The notes under the pieces were generated by a model. The model saw only the letters and a list, made by a program, of their open reading frames with translations. It had not been told where the DNA came from and ran no database searches. From the NCBI GenBank assembly GCA_036746695.1, contig DAIODP010000001.1, positions 186,001-250,000 on the forward strand: a stretch of DNA of 64,000 bases, written 5' to 3'. Every line of letters begins with the position of its first letter. The stretch's first letter is position 1. This DNA is from UBA3006 sp036746695 (GTDB taxonomy: Bacteria; Actinomycetota; Acidimicrobiia; Acidimicrobiales; Ilumatobacteraceae). Made by a program: the position numbers and the translations under genes. Below, one piece after another: positions 31,745 through 40,028 of the stretch.

Positions 31745-34051
31745 CTAGCCGGCATCCACGGTTTGCACGGAAGCTGGAAATGGGGCTGCGCATTCATACA
31801 CCCAATACTCGCCGATTCTGATGGTGTTTGTTGGAGAGAACGGATTGGTGTCGGTCGGAGAAATAGTTGTACCAGGGTCGACAACGTTGATGACCACCGT
31901 GTTCGTTGGATCAAACGGGACGGTGGTGGTCGTGGGAGCTGGTCTTCCGGGCTTTGTCGTTGTCGGCGCAATCGTTGGGGGAACCGTTCCCGCAACGACC
32001 TTGGCCAAGCACTCATTGCCAGGCAAGTAAATACGCATTGGTGATGGGTCTGGGCGGGCTGCGGTAGGTGTAGCCGTGGGTGGGGCCTCCCAATCCTCTA
32101 CCGGAAGATTGACGTGTGCCGCATCCATGAATTGTTTCCAAATACGCGCGGGATACATGGAGCCCTGAACGCGCGTGATTCCGTCCTTGGCAACGAACTC
32201 GGGAATGTTGACCATCGGTGTGTACGCCTTCGGGTCGCCCACCCAAACAGCAGTTGTCATCTGCTTACTGAACCCCACGAACCATGCGTTGGTATTGTCA
32301 TCCTGCGTTCCTGTTTTGCCAGCTGCTGGTCGGTCGTTTTCTAACGGCGTGCGGCGTGCAGTACCAAACTTGATGACGCCTTTCAACGTGTCAACTGTCC
32401 GCAAAGCCACTTCGGGCGTCAGCACTTGTTCTGGGGTTAACTCGTGGCGATAAATCTCAATACCATTGTCGTCGATACGTTCGATGAAATACGGCTGCAT
32501 ATGAACGCCGCCGTTGGCAATGGTCTGGACACCAGATGCCATATCAAGTGGGCTGAGTTCGTTAGCGCCAGTTGCCAAAGAGGCGTAGGGCTGAATGGTG
32601 AACGTTTCGGGGTTTGTCCATTCGCTGTTAATCATTTTGTACATCAGCGAAACGATTCGCTCAAGTCCAACCACCTGTGACAACCGCGCGTATGCGCAGT
32701 TGATCGAAAGCGCGGTCATCGTGCGCAGCGGAGCAACACTTTGGCTAACACCCTTAGAAATGTAAAACGGTTCTTCGGGCTTGCCAGGGTTTGGCAAGGT
32801 GCACGGCAACGTTCCATCTATCACGTCGTCCGGAAGAATGCCGGCTTGCAACGCGCCAGCCAAGATGAACATTTTCACGCTGGAACCTGTTTGCCTTCTG
32901 CGCATTGCAAGGTTGATCTCGTTATTGGCGGCTTCGAACCCTGCACCACCGACCATGGCGCGAACACCACCCGTGAGATTGTCAATTGACAGCACGGCGG
33001 CCTCAATGCCAGTTTTGTTTTCCGGTAATTGCTCGAATGCCGCCACTTCTGCCGCGGCTTGTGCGTCCTTGTCTAGCGTCGTATAGATCTTCAAACCACC
33101 ACGAAATATCTTGTTGTAACGCTCTTGGTACGTTGCGCCAAGCACCGTGCTTCGATTCAGCAAATAATCCTTGACTTCCTCAGTGAAGTAAGTGCGATTG
33201 ATGTCTTGCGTTGGAACACTGTTGGCGTTTTCCGGAATCGGACACTCTGCATCAAGCGACGTGCGTATTTTTGGTGTCTCCCATCCTTTGCAGGCCGCAG
33301 TTGCTTCATCGGCTGCGAGCAGCTCGGTTTCGACCATTCGGCCAAGCACAACCTTGTAACGCTGGCGCGCGGCATCTGGGCGACGAATGGGGTCGTAACT
33401 CGATGGCGCCTGCACTAGGCCGGCAAGGAATGCACCCTGCAATTCGGTGAGCCCGGCAACCGGCGTACCGAAGTACACCTCGGCTGCAGCTTGCAACCCA
33501 TAGGCATTGTTTCCGAAAAACACGGTATTGATGTAGCGCTCAAGAATCTCGCGTTTAGGAACTTCCTTTTCCAACATTGCCGCATATCGGGCTTGCAGAA
33601 TCTTGTAACGTCCATCTCGATCGAGGCCCGCAAGAAATTCGTTTTTCACCACTTGCTGCGTAATCGTGGAGGCACCCTGGCGTGTCGAGCCCGCCTGGTA
33701 ATTGGAAAGCAGCGCTCGCACAGAAGCGCGCAAGTTGACACCCTCGTGGTCGAAGAAACCCGTGTCCTCAACTGCAAGCAATGCCGCTATCACGTGCTCT
33801 GGGACTAGGTCAACCGGAGTCCGTTGTGTGTTTTCGATCTGAAACACACCGATTTGCTGACCGTTGATGTCGTACAGCACGCTGCGTTGCGCAAGCCCCG
33901 AAAATTGCGACAGCTGCACCGGCACTTGGCTGTGCGCATTCAAGACGCCCCAGGCTTGGGGGGCGATGGCAACGACGAGCGCCGAAATGCACAGCGCACC
34001 GGCAACTGCAGTGATCAGCAGGCGCAGACTCAGCCTTAAGTGAGGGTTCAC
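31745..34051 (-). CDS. Class A penicillin-binding protein (transglycosylase/transpeptidase)
   Basis: About 768 residues. One N-terminal membrane segment (LRLLITAVAGALCISALVVAIA) is followed by the GT51 domain with VEDTGFFDHEGVN, RQGASTITQQVVKNEF and KREILERYINTVFFGNNAYGLQAAAEVYFG. The transpeptidase domain has the SxxK motif in QTGSSVKMFILAGAL, SxN in SINCAYARL and KTG in AAGKTGTQDDNTNAWFVGF. A Pro/Thr-rich tail follows. It polymerises and crosslinks peptidoglycan. The start may be GTG 34051 or ATG 34084; the latter overlaps the divergent gene's start. It heads a minus-strand unit with the zinc-ribbon and membrane genes. Confidence 0.94.
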   Translation of the reverse strand: MNPHLRLSLRLLITAVAGALCISALVVAIAPQAWGVLNAHSQVPVQLSQFSGLAQRSVLYDINGQQIGVFQIENTQRTPVDLVPEHVIAALLAVEDTGFFDHEGVNLRASVRALLSNYQAGSTRQGASTITQQVVKNEFLAGLDRDGRYKILQARYAAMLEKEVPKREILERYINTVFFGNNAYGLQAAAEVYFGTPVAGLTELQGAFLAGLVQAPSSYDPIRRPDAARQRYKVVLGRMVETELLAADEATAACKGWETPKIRTSLDAECPIPENANSVPTQDINRTYFTEEVKDYLLNRSTVLGATYQERYNKIFRGGLKIYTTLDKDAQAAAEVAAFEQLPENKTGIEAAVLSIDNLTGGVRAMVGGAGFEAANNEINLAMRRRQTGSSVKMFILAGALQAGILPDDVIDGTLPCTLPNPGKPEEPFYISKGVSQSVAPLRTMTALSINCAYARLSQVVGLERIVSLMYKMINSEWTNPETFTIQPYASLATGANELSPLDMASGVQTIANGGVHMQPYFIERIDDNGIEIYRHELTPEQVLTPEVALRTVDTLKGVIKFGTARRTPLENDRPAAGKTGTQDDNTNAWFVGFSKQMTTAVWVGDPKAYTPMVNIPEFVAKDGITRVQGSMYPARIWKQFMDAAHVNLPVEDWEAPPTATPTAARPDPSPMRIYLPGNECLAKVVAGTVPPTIAPTTTKPGRPAPTTTTVPFDPTNTVVINVVDPGTTISPTDTNPFSPTNTIRIGEYWVYECAAPFPASVQTVDAG

Positions 34052-34065
34052 GACACAAATAACGC

Positions 34066-34071
34066 TACTCT
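34066..34071 (+). promoter_or_regulatory. -10 element of the second LLM oxidoreductase gene
   Basis: TACTCT on the plus strand, 6 bases before the ATG at 34078. Confidence 0.45.
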
Positions 34072-34077
34072 GCCCCA

Positions 34078-35031
34078 ATGCCATCTTCTCGCCAGCTCCC
34101 TCGCAAACCCTTCCGTTTCGGCGTTCAAGCCAATAGCGCCCCCGACCGAAAGTCGTGGGTTGACTTGTCAAAACGCGTTGAGGCAAACGGCTACAGCGTG
34201 CTTACCTTGCCCGATCACTTCACCGACCAACTGGCCCCGATGCCAGCGCTGATGTGCGCTGCGGATGTCACATCAACGTTGCGACTCGGCGCACTCGTTT
34301 GGGACAACGACTACAAACACCCACTTGTTTTTGCAAAAGAGATTGCAACGATGGATGTCCTTTCCGAGGGACGCATCGAATTGGGTATCGGTGCGGGCTG
34401 GATGAAGACCGACTACGAACAATCCGGAATCCCCTACGACTCGCCCGGCGTTCGTATCGATCGCATGATTGAGGGCATCGACGTCATGCGCGGCTGTTTT
34501 GCAGAGGGCCCATTCTCGTTTTCGGGAAAGCACTACACCATCACCAACTACAACGGCATGCCGAAACCGTTGCAAGGTGCATGCCCTCCAATATTGATGG
34601 GTGGTGGTGGAAAGCGTTTCCTCACCTACGCAGCCCAGCAAGCCGACATCGTTGGCATCAACGCAACTATGACTGCGGGCGCGGTTGGCCCAGAGGCCAT
34701 CTCAACGATGACAGCAGAAGCGGTTGACGACAAAGTTGACATTGTTCGAGAGGCTTCCGGCAACCGAATTGCCGATATCGAGATGAACATCAGAGCATTC
34801 CTCGTCAACATCACCGACGATGCACAAGGCGCTATCGAAAGATTGTCGAAGGGCATGGGCGTTGAAGCCTCGATGATTGCCGAAACGCCTTTCGCGCTCA
34901 TGGGGCCGCCTTCTAAACTGATTGAAGATTTGCTGGCCCGCCGCGAGCGTTGGGGTTTCTCCTACGTCATTGTTGGTGCGGAAGACGTGGAAAGTTTTGC
35001 GCCTGTAGTTGCTGCGCTCAACGGAAAGTAG
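34078..35031 (+). CDS. LLM-class F420-dependent oxidoreductase
   Basis: A 317-residue luciferase-like protein. FRFGVQANSAPDRKSWVDLSKRVEANGYSVLTLPDHF opens the barrel. LRLGALVWDNDYKHPLVFAKEIATMDVLSEGRIELGIGAGWMKTDYEQSGIPYDSPGVRIDRMIEGIDVM and CPPILMGGGGKRFLTYAAQQADIVGIN are characteristic. The layout fits the actinobacterial F420-dependent TIGR03621 type (from memory). Substrate unknown. It is divergent from the PBP gene with almost no spacer, and convergent with the FMN reductase with none. Confidence 0.9.
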   Translation: MPSSRQLPRKPFRFGVQANSAPDRKSWVDLSKRVEANGYSVLTLPDHFTDQLAPMPALMCAADVTSTLRLGALVWDNDYKHPLVFAKEIATMDVLSEGRIELGIGAGWMKTDYEQSGIPYDSPGVRIDRMIEGIDVMRGCFAEGPFSFSGKHYTITNYNGMPKPLQGACPPILMGGGGKRFLTYAAQQADIVGINATMTAGAVGPEAISTMTAEAVDDKVDIVREASGNRIADIEMNIRAFLVNITDDAQGAIERLSKGMGVEASMIAETPFALMGPPSKLIEDLLARRERWGFSYVIVGAEDVESFAPVVAALNGK

Positions 35032-35568
35032 TTACTGCACCAACTGCGACATAACAGTTGATAGATATCTATCAACTTCAGCGTCAACACTTCCCGAAGC
35101 GATGTCTACCTTTTCGTGCACGCCAGGGATGAGGTACTCATCTCCGACAAGCGTTGCCCCAAGTGGTTCGATCATTGATCGCAACCACTGAACTGCCTGC
35201 TTGCTTCCACTTGGCCCTGGTGAAGCACCAGTAACTGCAACGCGCTTACCCAACATGGAATGGCCACCCATCGGCCGAGTGGCCCAGTCGATCAAGTTCT
35301 TTAAGCCACCTGGTAGCGCAAAGTTGTAGGTGGGGGTTATAAACAAAATGCCTGCGGCATCACTGACCCAGCCCCTCAGCCTGGCAACAACTTCGGGCGG
35401 CGTGAGGTTGTCGAGGTCGGCGTCGTAATGGGGCAAGTCGCGCATTTCCGCGTAAACACGGGCTTCGAACCCCGCTGGCACATGCTTAACGGCATGCTCG
35501 GCAAGGAAACTGTTGTACGAAGCCTTACGCAGGCTGCCGCTGATGACGAGGATTTCTGGGTTGTTCAT
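35032..35568 (-). CDS. NAD(P)H-dependent FMN reductase
   Basis: From ATG 35568 the protein has 178 residues of the flavodoxin-like fold. ILVISGSLRKASYNSFLAEHA binds the FMN phosphate. AAGILFITPTYNFALPGGLKNLIDWATRP is the second flavin loop, and VAVTGASPGPSGSKQAVQWLRSMI follows as in ChrR/YieF and azoreductase-like enzymes. It reduces quinones, chromate or other acceptors; the physiological acceptor is unknown. ATG 35568 is favoured over 35601 because the family starts at this point. Confidence 0.9.
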   Translation of the reverse strand: MNNPEILVISGSLRKASYNSFLAEHAVKHVPAGFEARVYAEMRDLPHYDADLDNLTPPEVVARLRGWVSDAAGILFITPTYNFALPGGLKNLIDWATRPMGGHSMLGKRVAVTGASPGPSGSKQAVQWLRSMIEPLGATLVGDEYLIPGVHEKVDIASGSVDAEVDRYLSTVMSQLVQ

Positions 35569-35667
35569 AAGTTTGCTCAATGTAGTGGTATTTGGCACCA
35601 TGTCTCATAGTCTTACTATCGGAATTGCCACAAGGGCTTTTCCATAAAACTAAGAAAAGAGAAAATA

Positions 35668-35865
35668 ATGCGAGGTACCGTTAAATTTTTCAACGCCGAG
35701 AAGGGCTATGGCTTCATCTCACGTGATGGTGGAGAGGACGTATTCGTTCACTTCTCCAACATCAAGGGCGAAGGCTACAAGTCACTGTTTGAGGGCCAGG
35801 CCGTTGAATTCGACGTTGCCCCAGGTCGCAAAGGCGAAGAAGCACAAAACGTCGTTGTTGTCTGA
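35668..35865 (+). CDS. Cold-shock protein, CspA family
   Basis: A 65-residue single OB-fold protein. RGTVKFFNAEKGYGFISRDGGEDVFVHFSNI contains both RNA-binding motifs, RNP1 (KGYGFI) and RNP2 (VFVHFS). Such proteins act as single-stranded nucleic acid chaperones. A GAGAAA ribosome-binding site precedes the ATG. The leader is short (about 60 bases to the neighbouring gene), so the long cold-responsive leader of enterobacterial cspA is absent. Confidence 0.96.
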   Translation: MRGTVKFFNAEKGYGFISRDGGEDVFVHFSNIKGEGYKSLFEGQAVEFDVAPGRKGEEAQNVVVV

Positions 35866-35872
35866 CAACAAC
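35854..35872. terminator. Possible hairpin at the end of the cold-shock gene
   Basis: GTTGTTG pairs with CAACAAC around a 5-nt loop that contains the TGA stop. It lies between the convergent cold-shock and amidase genes. There is no U-run, so the terminator role is uncertain. Confidence 0.3.
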
Positions 35873-35881
35873 AAGTAATAA

Positions 35882-37288
35882 CTAGTTGATCGGATCGATC
35901 GGCGTGCTTAAACCACACGCCGATTCGATCTGCTCGGCAAGAGCAAGACAACGCAAGTCGGTGTAACGAGCTCCAATCACCTGCACTCCAACTGGAAGCG
36001 AGTCGGCCATTCCGCCCGGCACCACCACTGCAGGAAGCCCCAGCAAGTTTGCTGGAAGAACTGGCCTCATCAATTCGACGGTAGCTAACGCCCCGGCCTC
36101 GCTATTGATGTCAAAGTCGTAAACAAATGGCGGCTGTGTCCATGTTGGAGATAGCAACACCTGGTATTCATCAAACCATTGTCCCCACTTACGACCCAAA
36201 CCGTTCCGTTGCACCTGCGCATTTGCCCAATTCGGAAGATCGATCTTATTGAAATTCAATGTGGTGAGTTCGATGAATTTTCTCCCTCCCTCGCCCATCA
36301 CCATCTCCAGCAATTCGCGCTGCAATTCCAATTCACCGAACAACTGTGTTCGCCACACTTCGCACGCCAATTCGAAATCGGGCGGGGTTGCTTCAACAAC
36401 ATCGTGGCCTGCATTAGAAAGCGCGTCTGCCGTTTTGCGCACCACATCTGCAACGCCAGCATGCGTGGAGCCGCCCGGGGGCGTTGGCATCACTGCAACA
36501 CGCACTTTCTCTCCTGGTTTCAGATCGGTAAGTACCGCAGGAACACTGACGGGGTCGCGAGAGTGTTGCCCAGCAACAACGCCCAAACCTAGGCGGACGT
36601 CTGCAATGGTGCGGGCCATCACGCCCTGAATCAACATCAACTGGGAACTCAACACTGCATCCTCGATGGGAAAATAGCTCGCGTCAGGCACCACTCCCTG
36701 GGTCGGCTTGATCGATGCAATGCCGCAACAGTGAGCTGGATTACGAAGCGACCCACCAATGTCATTGCCAAGCCCAAGCGGCGACATGCCACTGGCCAGC
36801 GCTGCGCCTTCACCGCCACTGGAACCACCCGCGGTGCGATCAGACTTCCATGGGTTTTTCGTTCGACCGTAGAGCGTGGAGTCGGTGTGGATACGCAAAC
36901 CTAAGTCGGGCAAATTCGTGCGACCAATGACAATGGCGCCCGCAGCCTTAATGCGCTCAACAGTTGGTGAGTCTGCCGGCGGAATGGCGTCAGCCAATGC
37001 CGGAACACCTTGCGTGGTTGGATAGCCAGCTATGTCGATATTTTCTTTCACTGTCATCGGCACGCCATGCAACGGCCTCAGTTTTTGACCGGCGCGCACC
37101 GCGGCGTCAGCCAAGTCGGCCCCCGCAAGCGCCTCGTCGGCAAGCACACGAACGATCGCATTTATTTTGGGGTTCACATCAGAAATTCGTTGAAGATGGG
37201 CTTCAACGACCTCGCGGCTTGTCACCTTTTTGTTCCGAATGTCGGACGCGATTTGTGTCGCGGTATTTCTCCAGATTTCGCTTGACAT
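35882..37288 (-). CDS. Amidase signature family protein
   Basis: A 468-residue enzyme. The Ser-cisSer-Lys triad is visible: Lys in HGVPMTVKENID, and the two serines in TAGGSSGGEGAALASGMSPLGLGNDIGGSLRNPAHCCGIASIKPT. It hydrolyses amide bonds; GatA belongs to the same family, but no gatB or gatC is nearby and the C-terminus resembles stand-alone amidases. Substrate unknown. A GGGGG ribosome-binding site precedes the ATG. Confidence 0.92.
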   Translation of the reverse strand: MSSEIWRNTATQIASDIRNKKVTSREVVEAHLQRISDVNPKINAIVRVLADEALAGADLADAAVRAGQKLRPLHGVPMTVKENIDIAGYPTTQGVPALADAIPPADSPTVERIKAAGAIVIGRTNLPDLGLRIHTDSTLYGRTKNPWKSDRTAGGSSGGEGAALASGMSPLGLGNDIGGSLRNPAHCCGIASIKPTQGVVPDASYFPIEDAVLSSQLMLIQGVMARTIADVRLGLGVVAGQHSRDPVSVPAVLTDLKPGEKVRVAVMPTPPGGSTHAGVADVVRKTADALSNAGHDVVEATPPDFELACEVWRTQLFGELELQRELLEMVMGEGGRKFIELTTLNFNKIDLPNWANAQVQRNGLGRKWGQWFDEYQVLLSPTWTQPPFVYDFDINSEAGALATVELMRPVLPANLLGLPAVVVPGGMADSLPVGVQVIGARYTDLRCLALAEQIESACGLSTPIDPIN

Positions 37289-37347
37289 GTGAGCCCCCTT
37301 GTCTCTGACTGCATAACAAACTAGTGGTTTGAGTAAATTGTTTTCCT

Positions 37348-38094
37348 ATGGACCGGGCGCCTAGAAGGGCCATTCTGCACATAGGCACGCACAAGACGGG
37401 CACCACCTCGTTCCAGCATTGGCTCCGAATCCACCACAAACGGCTGGCCATCGAACACGGCATCGACATCTACGAAGGCCTGTTTCAAAATAACCGAGAG
37501 ATTGCGTTGCTCTGTGCAGATGGGTCGAAGCAGTACCCGACCATGCGCCGAATCCCCGAGTGGAATACCGAGCACTGGAAACACCAAGTCGCCCAACATG
37601 TGCTCTCACAGGTTGAAGGGCAGGCTGAGACAATTGTTATTGCATCCGAGACCCTTTCATTCCTGCGCAACCCATCCGAGTTATCGGCATTGGCAGCACT
37701 GTTATCACCTCGCGAGGTAACGGTCGTTGTCACGCTGCGAGAACGGAGCGATTACCTTCGCTCCTGGGCCGAACACCTGACACGAGATGGATTTACGCTC
37801 AGCGACGACCCAAATTCGTTTGCCTATGTGCAACCAGATTCTTGGCTTGCCGATTACGACTCGTTGCTCGCAGCTTATCGAAATCAGTTTGGGCAAGAGT
37901 CAGTTCGTGTTGTCGACTACGAAGCAGAGATTCTGGCGCATACATCGGTCATTCCTGGAATCATGAAACACATCGTTGCCAATATAGACAACCTTCCCGA
38001 ATGGCAAGGAGTGTTCAAAAACTCATCAAAGCAGTTCTCAGAAATGCAAAAACCATTTCTGCAACGGGCTATCCGCCGCTTGACGCGGCGCTAA
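37348..38094 (+). CDS. Sulfotransferase-like P-loop protein
   Basis: A 248-residue protein with RRAILHIGTHKTGTTSFQHWLRIHH at the N-terminus, the PAPS 5'-phosphosulfate-binding P-loop of sulfotransferases. ETIVIASETLSFLRNPSEL and VTVVVTLRERSDYLRSWAEHL match the 3'-phosphate-binding region (R and S residues). The C-terminus is basic (RAIRRLTRR). It probably transfers sulfate from PAPS to an unknown acceptor. Its last 26 bases overlap the serine hydrolase antisense. The cysDNC genes that make PAPS lie 19 kb away. Confidence 0.76.
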   Translation: MDRAPRRAILHIGTHKTGTTSFQHWLRIHHKRLAIEHGIDIYEGLFQNNREIALLCADGSKQYPTMRRIPEWNTEHWKHQVAQHVLSQVEGQAETIVIASETLSFLRNPSELSALAALLSPREVTVVVTLRERSDYLRSWAEHLTRDGFTLSDDPNSFAYVQPDSWLADYDSLLAAYRNQFGQESVRVVDYEAEILAHTSVIPGIMKHIVANIDNLPEWQGVFKNSSKQFSEMQKPFLQRAIRRLTRR

Positions 38095-39073
38095 TCCCCT
38101 CGAGCAAAATCTCTTCGCTTGTTTCTCCGCCACAAGTAAGCAGACCCTGTGGCGAACTGAGGTCTGTGGTTCTCATCAGCGTTGCCACCACGTCAAACTG
38201 TGGCATAGCCATGGCAACTTGTCCGCATGCCCCCGACATGTAATAGGCACCACTTGGGTCGAGCCACCACAGCAAACCGTAATCATCTTTCAACGTGCTC
38301 GATTGGGTAATCGCCTCGGCAACAAAAGCCTGAGAAATAATCTGCTTCCCCTGATACGAACCTTCATCGAGCATCAATTGCGTTAATGCCGCCAAGTCTC
38401 GACACGACGTCTGCATGCCGGCGTACAGGCCCGCATTACCGGCGGCATCAGTGATCAGCCGCGAATTAAGGCCTAGTGGGTTGAACAAATACTGGGCTGC
38501 AAAATCGTTGACAGCCATGTTGCTGGCACGCTTCAGCACGACCTCCAACGTCTGTGTTGCCGAATTGTTGTACTCCCAAAACGTCCCCGGTTCGTGCTGT
38601 TGCTCCAGACCAATCGAGAAACCCGACTTATCTTGTGAAAAGAATGCCATCTGCGCGTAGTCGGTTTCGAAGTCGAAATAGCGACCGCTTGTCATCGACA
38701 GCAATTGCCGAATGGTTACCGGCTCGCTATTAGTGCTTTTCCATTCGGTAATGAAATCGGAAGCAGGTTGATCGATACTGAGCAAACCCTGATCTTGCGC
38801 AATACCAATCAGCAACGACGCAACCGACTTGGTAGTGGAGAAGCCCTCTTGCAAAGCGGTTGGGCTGGATCCGCCGAAGTTCCATTCGCGCGCCAATTCG
38901 CCACCTTTGAGAACAACCAAGCAATTTGCCCCATCGGTTTCCGCACGCTTAGCCATTGCCTCGAGCGCCGAGCCGTCTAAACCAGCAAGTGTTTCTGCGC
39001 TTTCGCCCCCACCGCATCCAGCCAATGTAAACACCAATACGACAGAAGATGAACGGAAAATACGACGCGCCAT
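38069..39073 (-). CDS. Serine hydrolase lipoprotein (beta-lactamase family)
   Basis: From ATG 39073 the protein has 334 residues. RIFRSSSVVLVFTLAGCGGG is a lipoprotein signal with lipobox LAGC. The class C beta-lactamase fold shows the SxxK motif in GFSTTKSVASLLIGIAQDQGLLSIDQPASDFI and the YxN motif in WEYNNSATQTL. LLWWLDPSGAYYMSGACGQVAMAMPQ forms the C-terminal motif. The role may be peptidase or esterase activity at the cell surface. It resembles the serine hydrolase at 41562. The frame to 39124 overlaps the divergent exporter gene. Confidence 0.88.
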   Translation of the reverse strand: MARRIFRSSSVVLVFTLAGCGGGESAETLAGLDGSALEAMAKRAETDGANCLVVLKGGELAREWNFGGSSPTALQEGFSTTKSVASLLIGIAQDQGLLSIDQPASDFITEWKSTNSEPVTIRQLLSMTSGRYFDFETDYAQMAFFSQDKSGFSIGLEQQHEPGTFWEYNNSATQTLEVVLKRASNMAVNDFAAQYLFNPLGLNSRLITDAAGNAGLYAGMQTSCRDLAALTQLMLDEGSYQGKQIISQAFVAEAITQSSTLKDDYGLLWWLDPSGAYYMSGACGQVAMAMPQFDVVATLMRTTDLSSPQGLLTCGGETSEEILLEGISAASSGG

Positions 39074-39105
39074 GAACCAATGGTACCTGTCGGCAATATG
39101 AGCAC

Positions 39106-39111
39106 TAGATT
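39106..39111 (+). promoter_or_regulatory. -10 element of the EamA/sulfatase pair
   Basis: TAGATT on the plus strand, 6 bases before the GTG at 39118. Confidence 0.45.
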
Positions 39112-39117
39112 TTTGCC

Positions 39118-40026
39118 GTGCCAAAAAACAAGCTCATCATTGGCGCAACATTCGTCATGATGTCAAGTGCCGGCTTCGCGCTTGCACCCGCACTGGCGAT
39201 TAAGGCATACGAGTCCGACGCAAACCCGCTCGGCGTGATGTGCGTTCGCTTCACTATGGCCTCCATAGGCCTAGCAATATTGCGCTACTTGCTTGCCCGC
39301 CACCATCCGTGGCCCACACTGCGCTCATTCTTCGAGATGTTTTTCTTGGGTGGCTTCCTGATCACCTTCACTTCGTTGTCGTACTTCATTGCCATCGACA
39401 CCATCGATACTGGCCTCGCCATCGTCATCTTTTATCTAAATCCCGTATTTGTATTGATTGCGACTTGGGCCATCTACAAGCGCAAGCCTTCCCGCTCCAC
39501 CGTTATTGCACTCTGCGCAACGCTCTTCGGCGTGTTCATATCGGTTGGTCAAATCGGCCGCTCCGATACGAAGGCCTTTCTGCTGGTTGTGGCGTCGTCG
39601 CTTACGTTTACCGTCTATCTCTTGTTGATGTCGAGAACACTTGCCAAGATCGATCTAGTCACCGCATCCATGCTGCTGAACTCGGGCGCGGCTCTTGGCT
39701 ATTGGCTGTTTGCGCTAGTGGCACCTGCGTCACTGAGGGTGGAATTTCCCAACGACGCCAGGGGTTGGTGGTTCATCGTGGCGCTCGCGCTGTTCGGCAC
39801 CATCTTCCCCATCACGTGCTCGTTCGAGGGAATCAAACGAGTTGGGCCAAGTATGGTGTCCATCATCACCACCGTTGAACCCATTTTCTCTATCGCTATT
39901 GGCATCGCGGTGTTGGGCGAGTCCATGACAATCAATCGCGCGATTGGCGCGGCATTCGTAGTTGGCGCATTGATTGCGCTCGGAATCACCAAGAGCCGAA
40001 CAGAAGTGCCGGTCGCACACCAGTAG
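39118..40026 (+). CDS. EamA (DMT) family transporter
   Basis: A 302-residue protein with ten membrane segments in two repeats. FVMMSSAGFALAPALAIKAYESDANPLGVMCVRF begins the first, YFIAIDTIDTGLAIVIFYLNPVFVLIATW ends it, and VASSLTFTVYLLLMSRTLAKIDLVTASMLLNSGAALGYWLF starts the second. It is clearly paralogous to the protein at 46376. Substrate unknown; it is the first gene of a pair with the sulfatase 2 bases downstream, so export or import of a sulfated compound is possible. Start is GTG. Confidence 0.9.
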   Translation: MPKNKLIIGATFVMMSSAGFALAPALAIKAYESDANPLGVMCVRFTMASIGLAILRYLLARHHPWPTLRSFFEMFFLGGFLITFTSLSYFIAIDTIDTGLAIVIFYLNPVFVLIATWAIYKRKPSRSTVIALCATLFGVFISVGQIGRSDTKAFLLVVASSLTFTVYLLLMSRTLAKIDLVTASMLLNSGAALGYWLFALVAPASLRVEFPNDARGWWFIVALALFGTIFPITCSFEGIKRVGPSMVSIITTVEPIFSIAIGIAVLGESMTINRAIGAAFVVGALIALGITKSRTEVPVAHQ

Positions 40027-40028
40027 TC

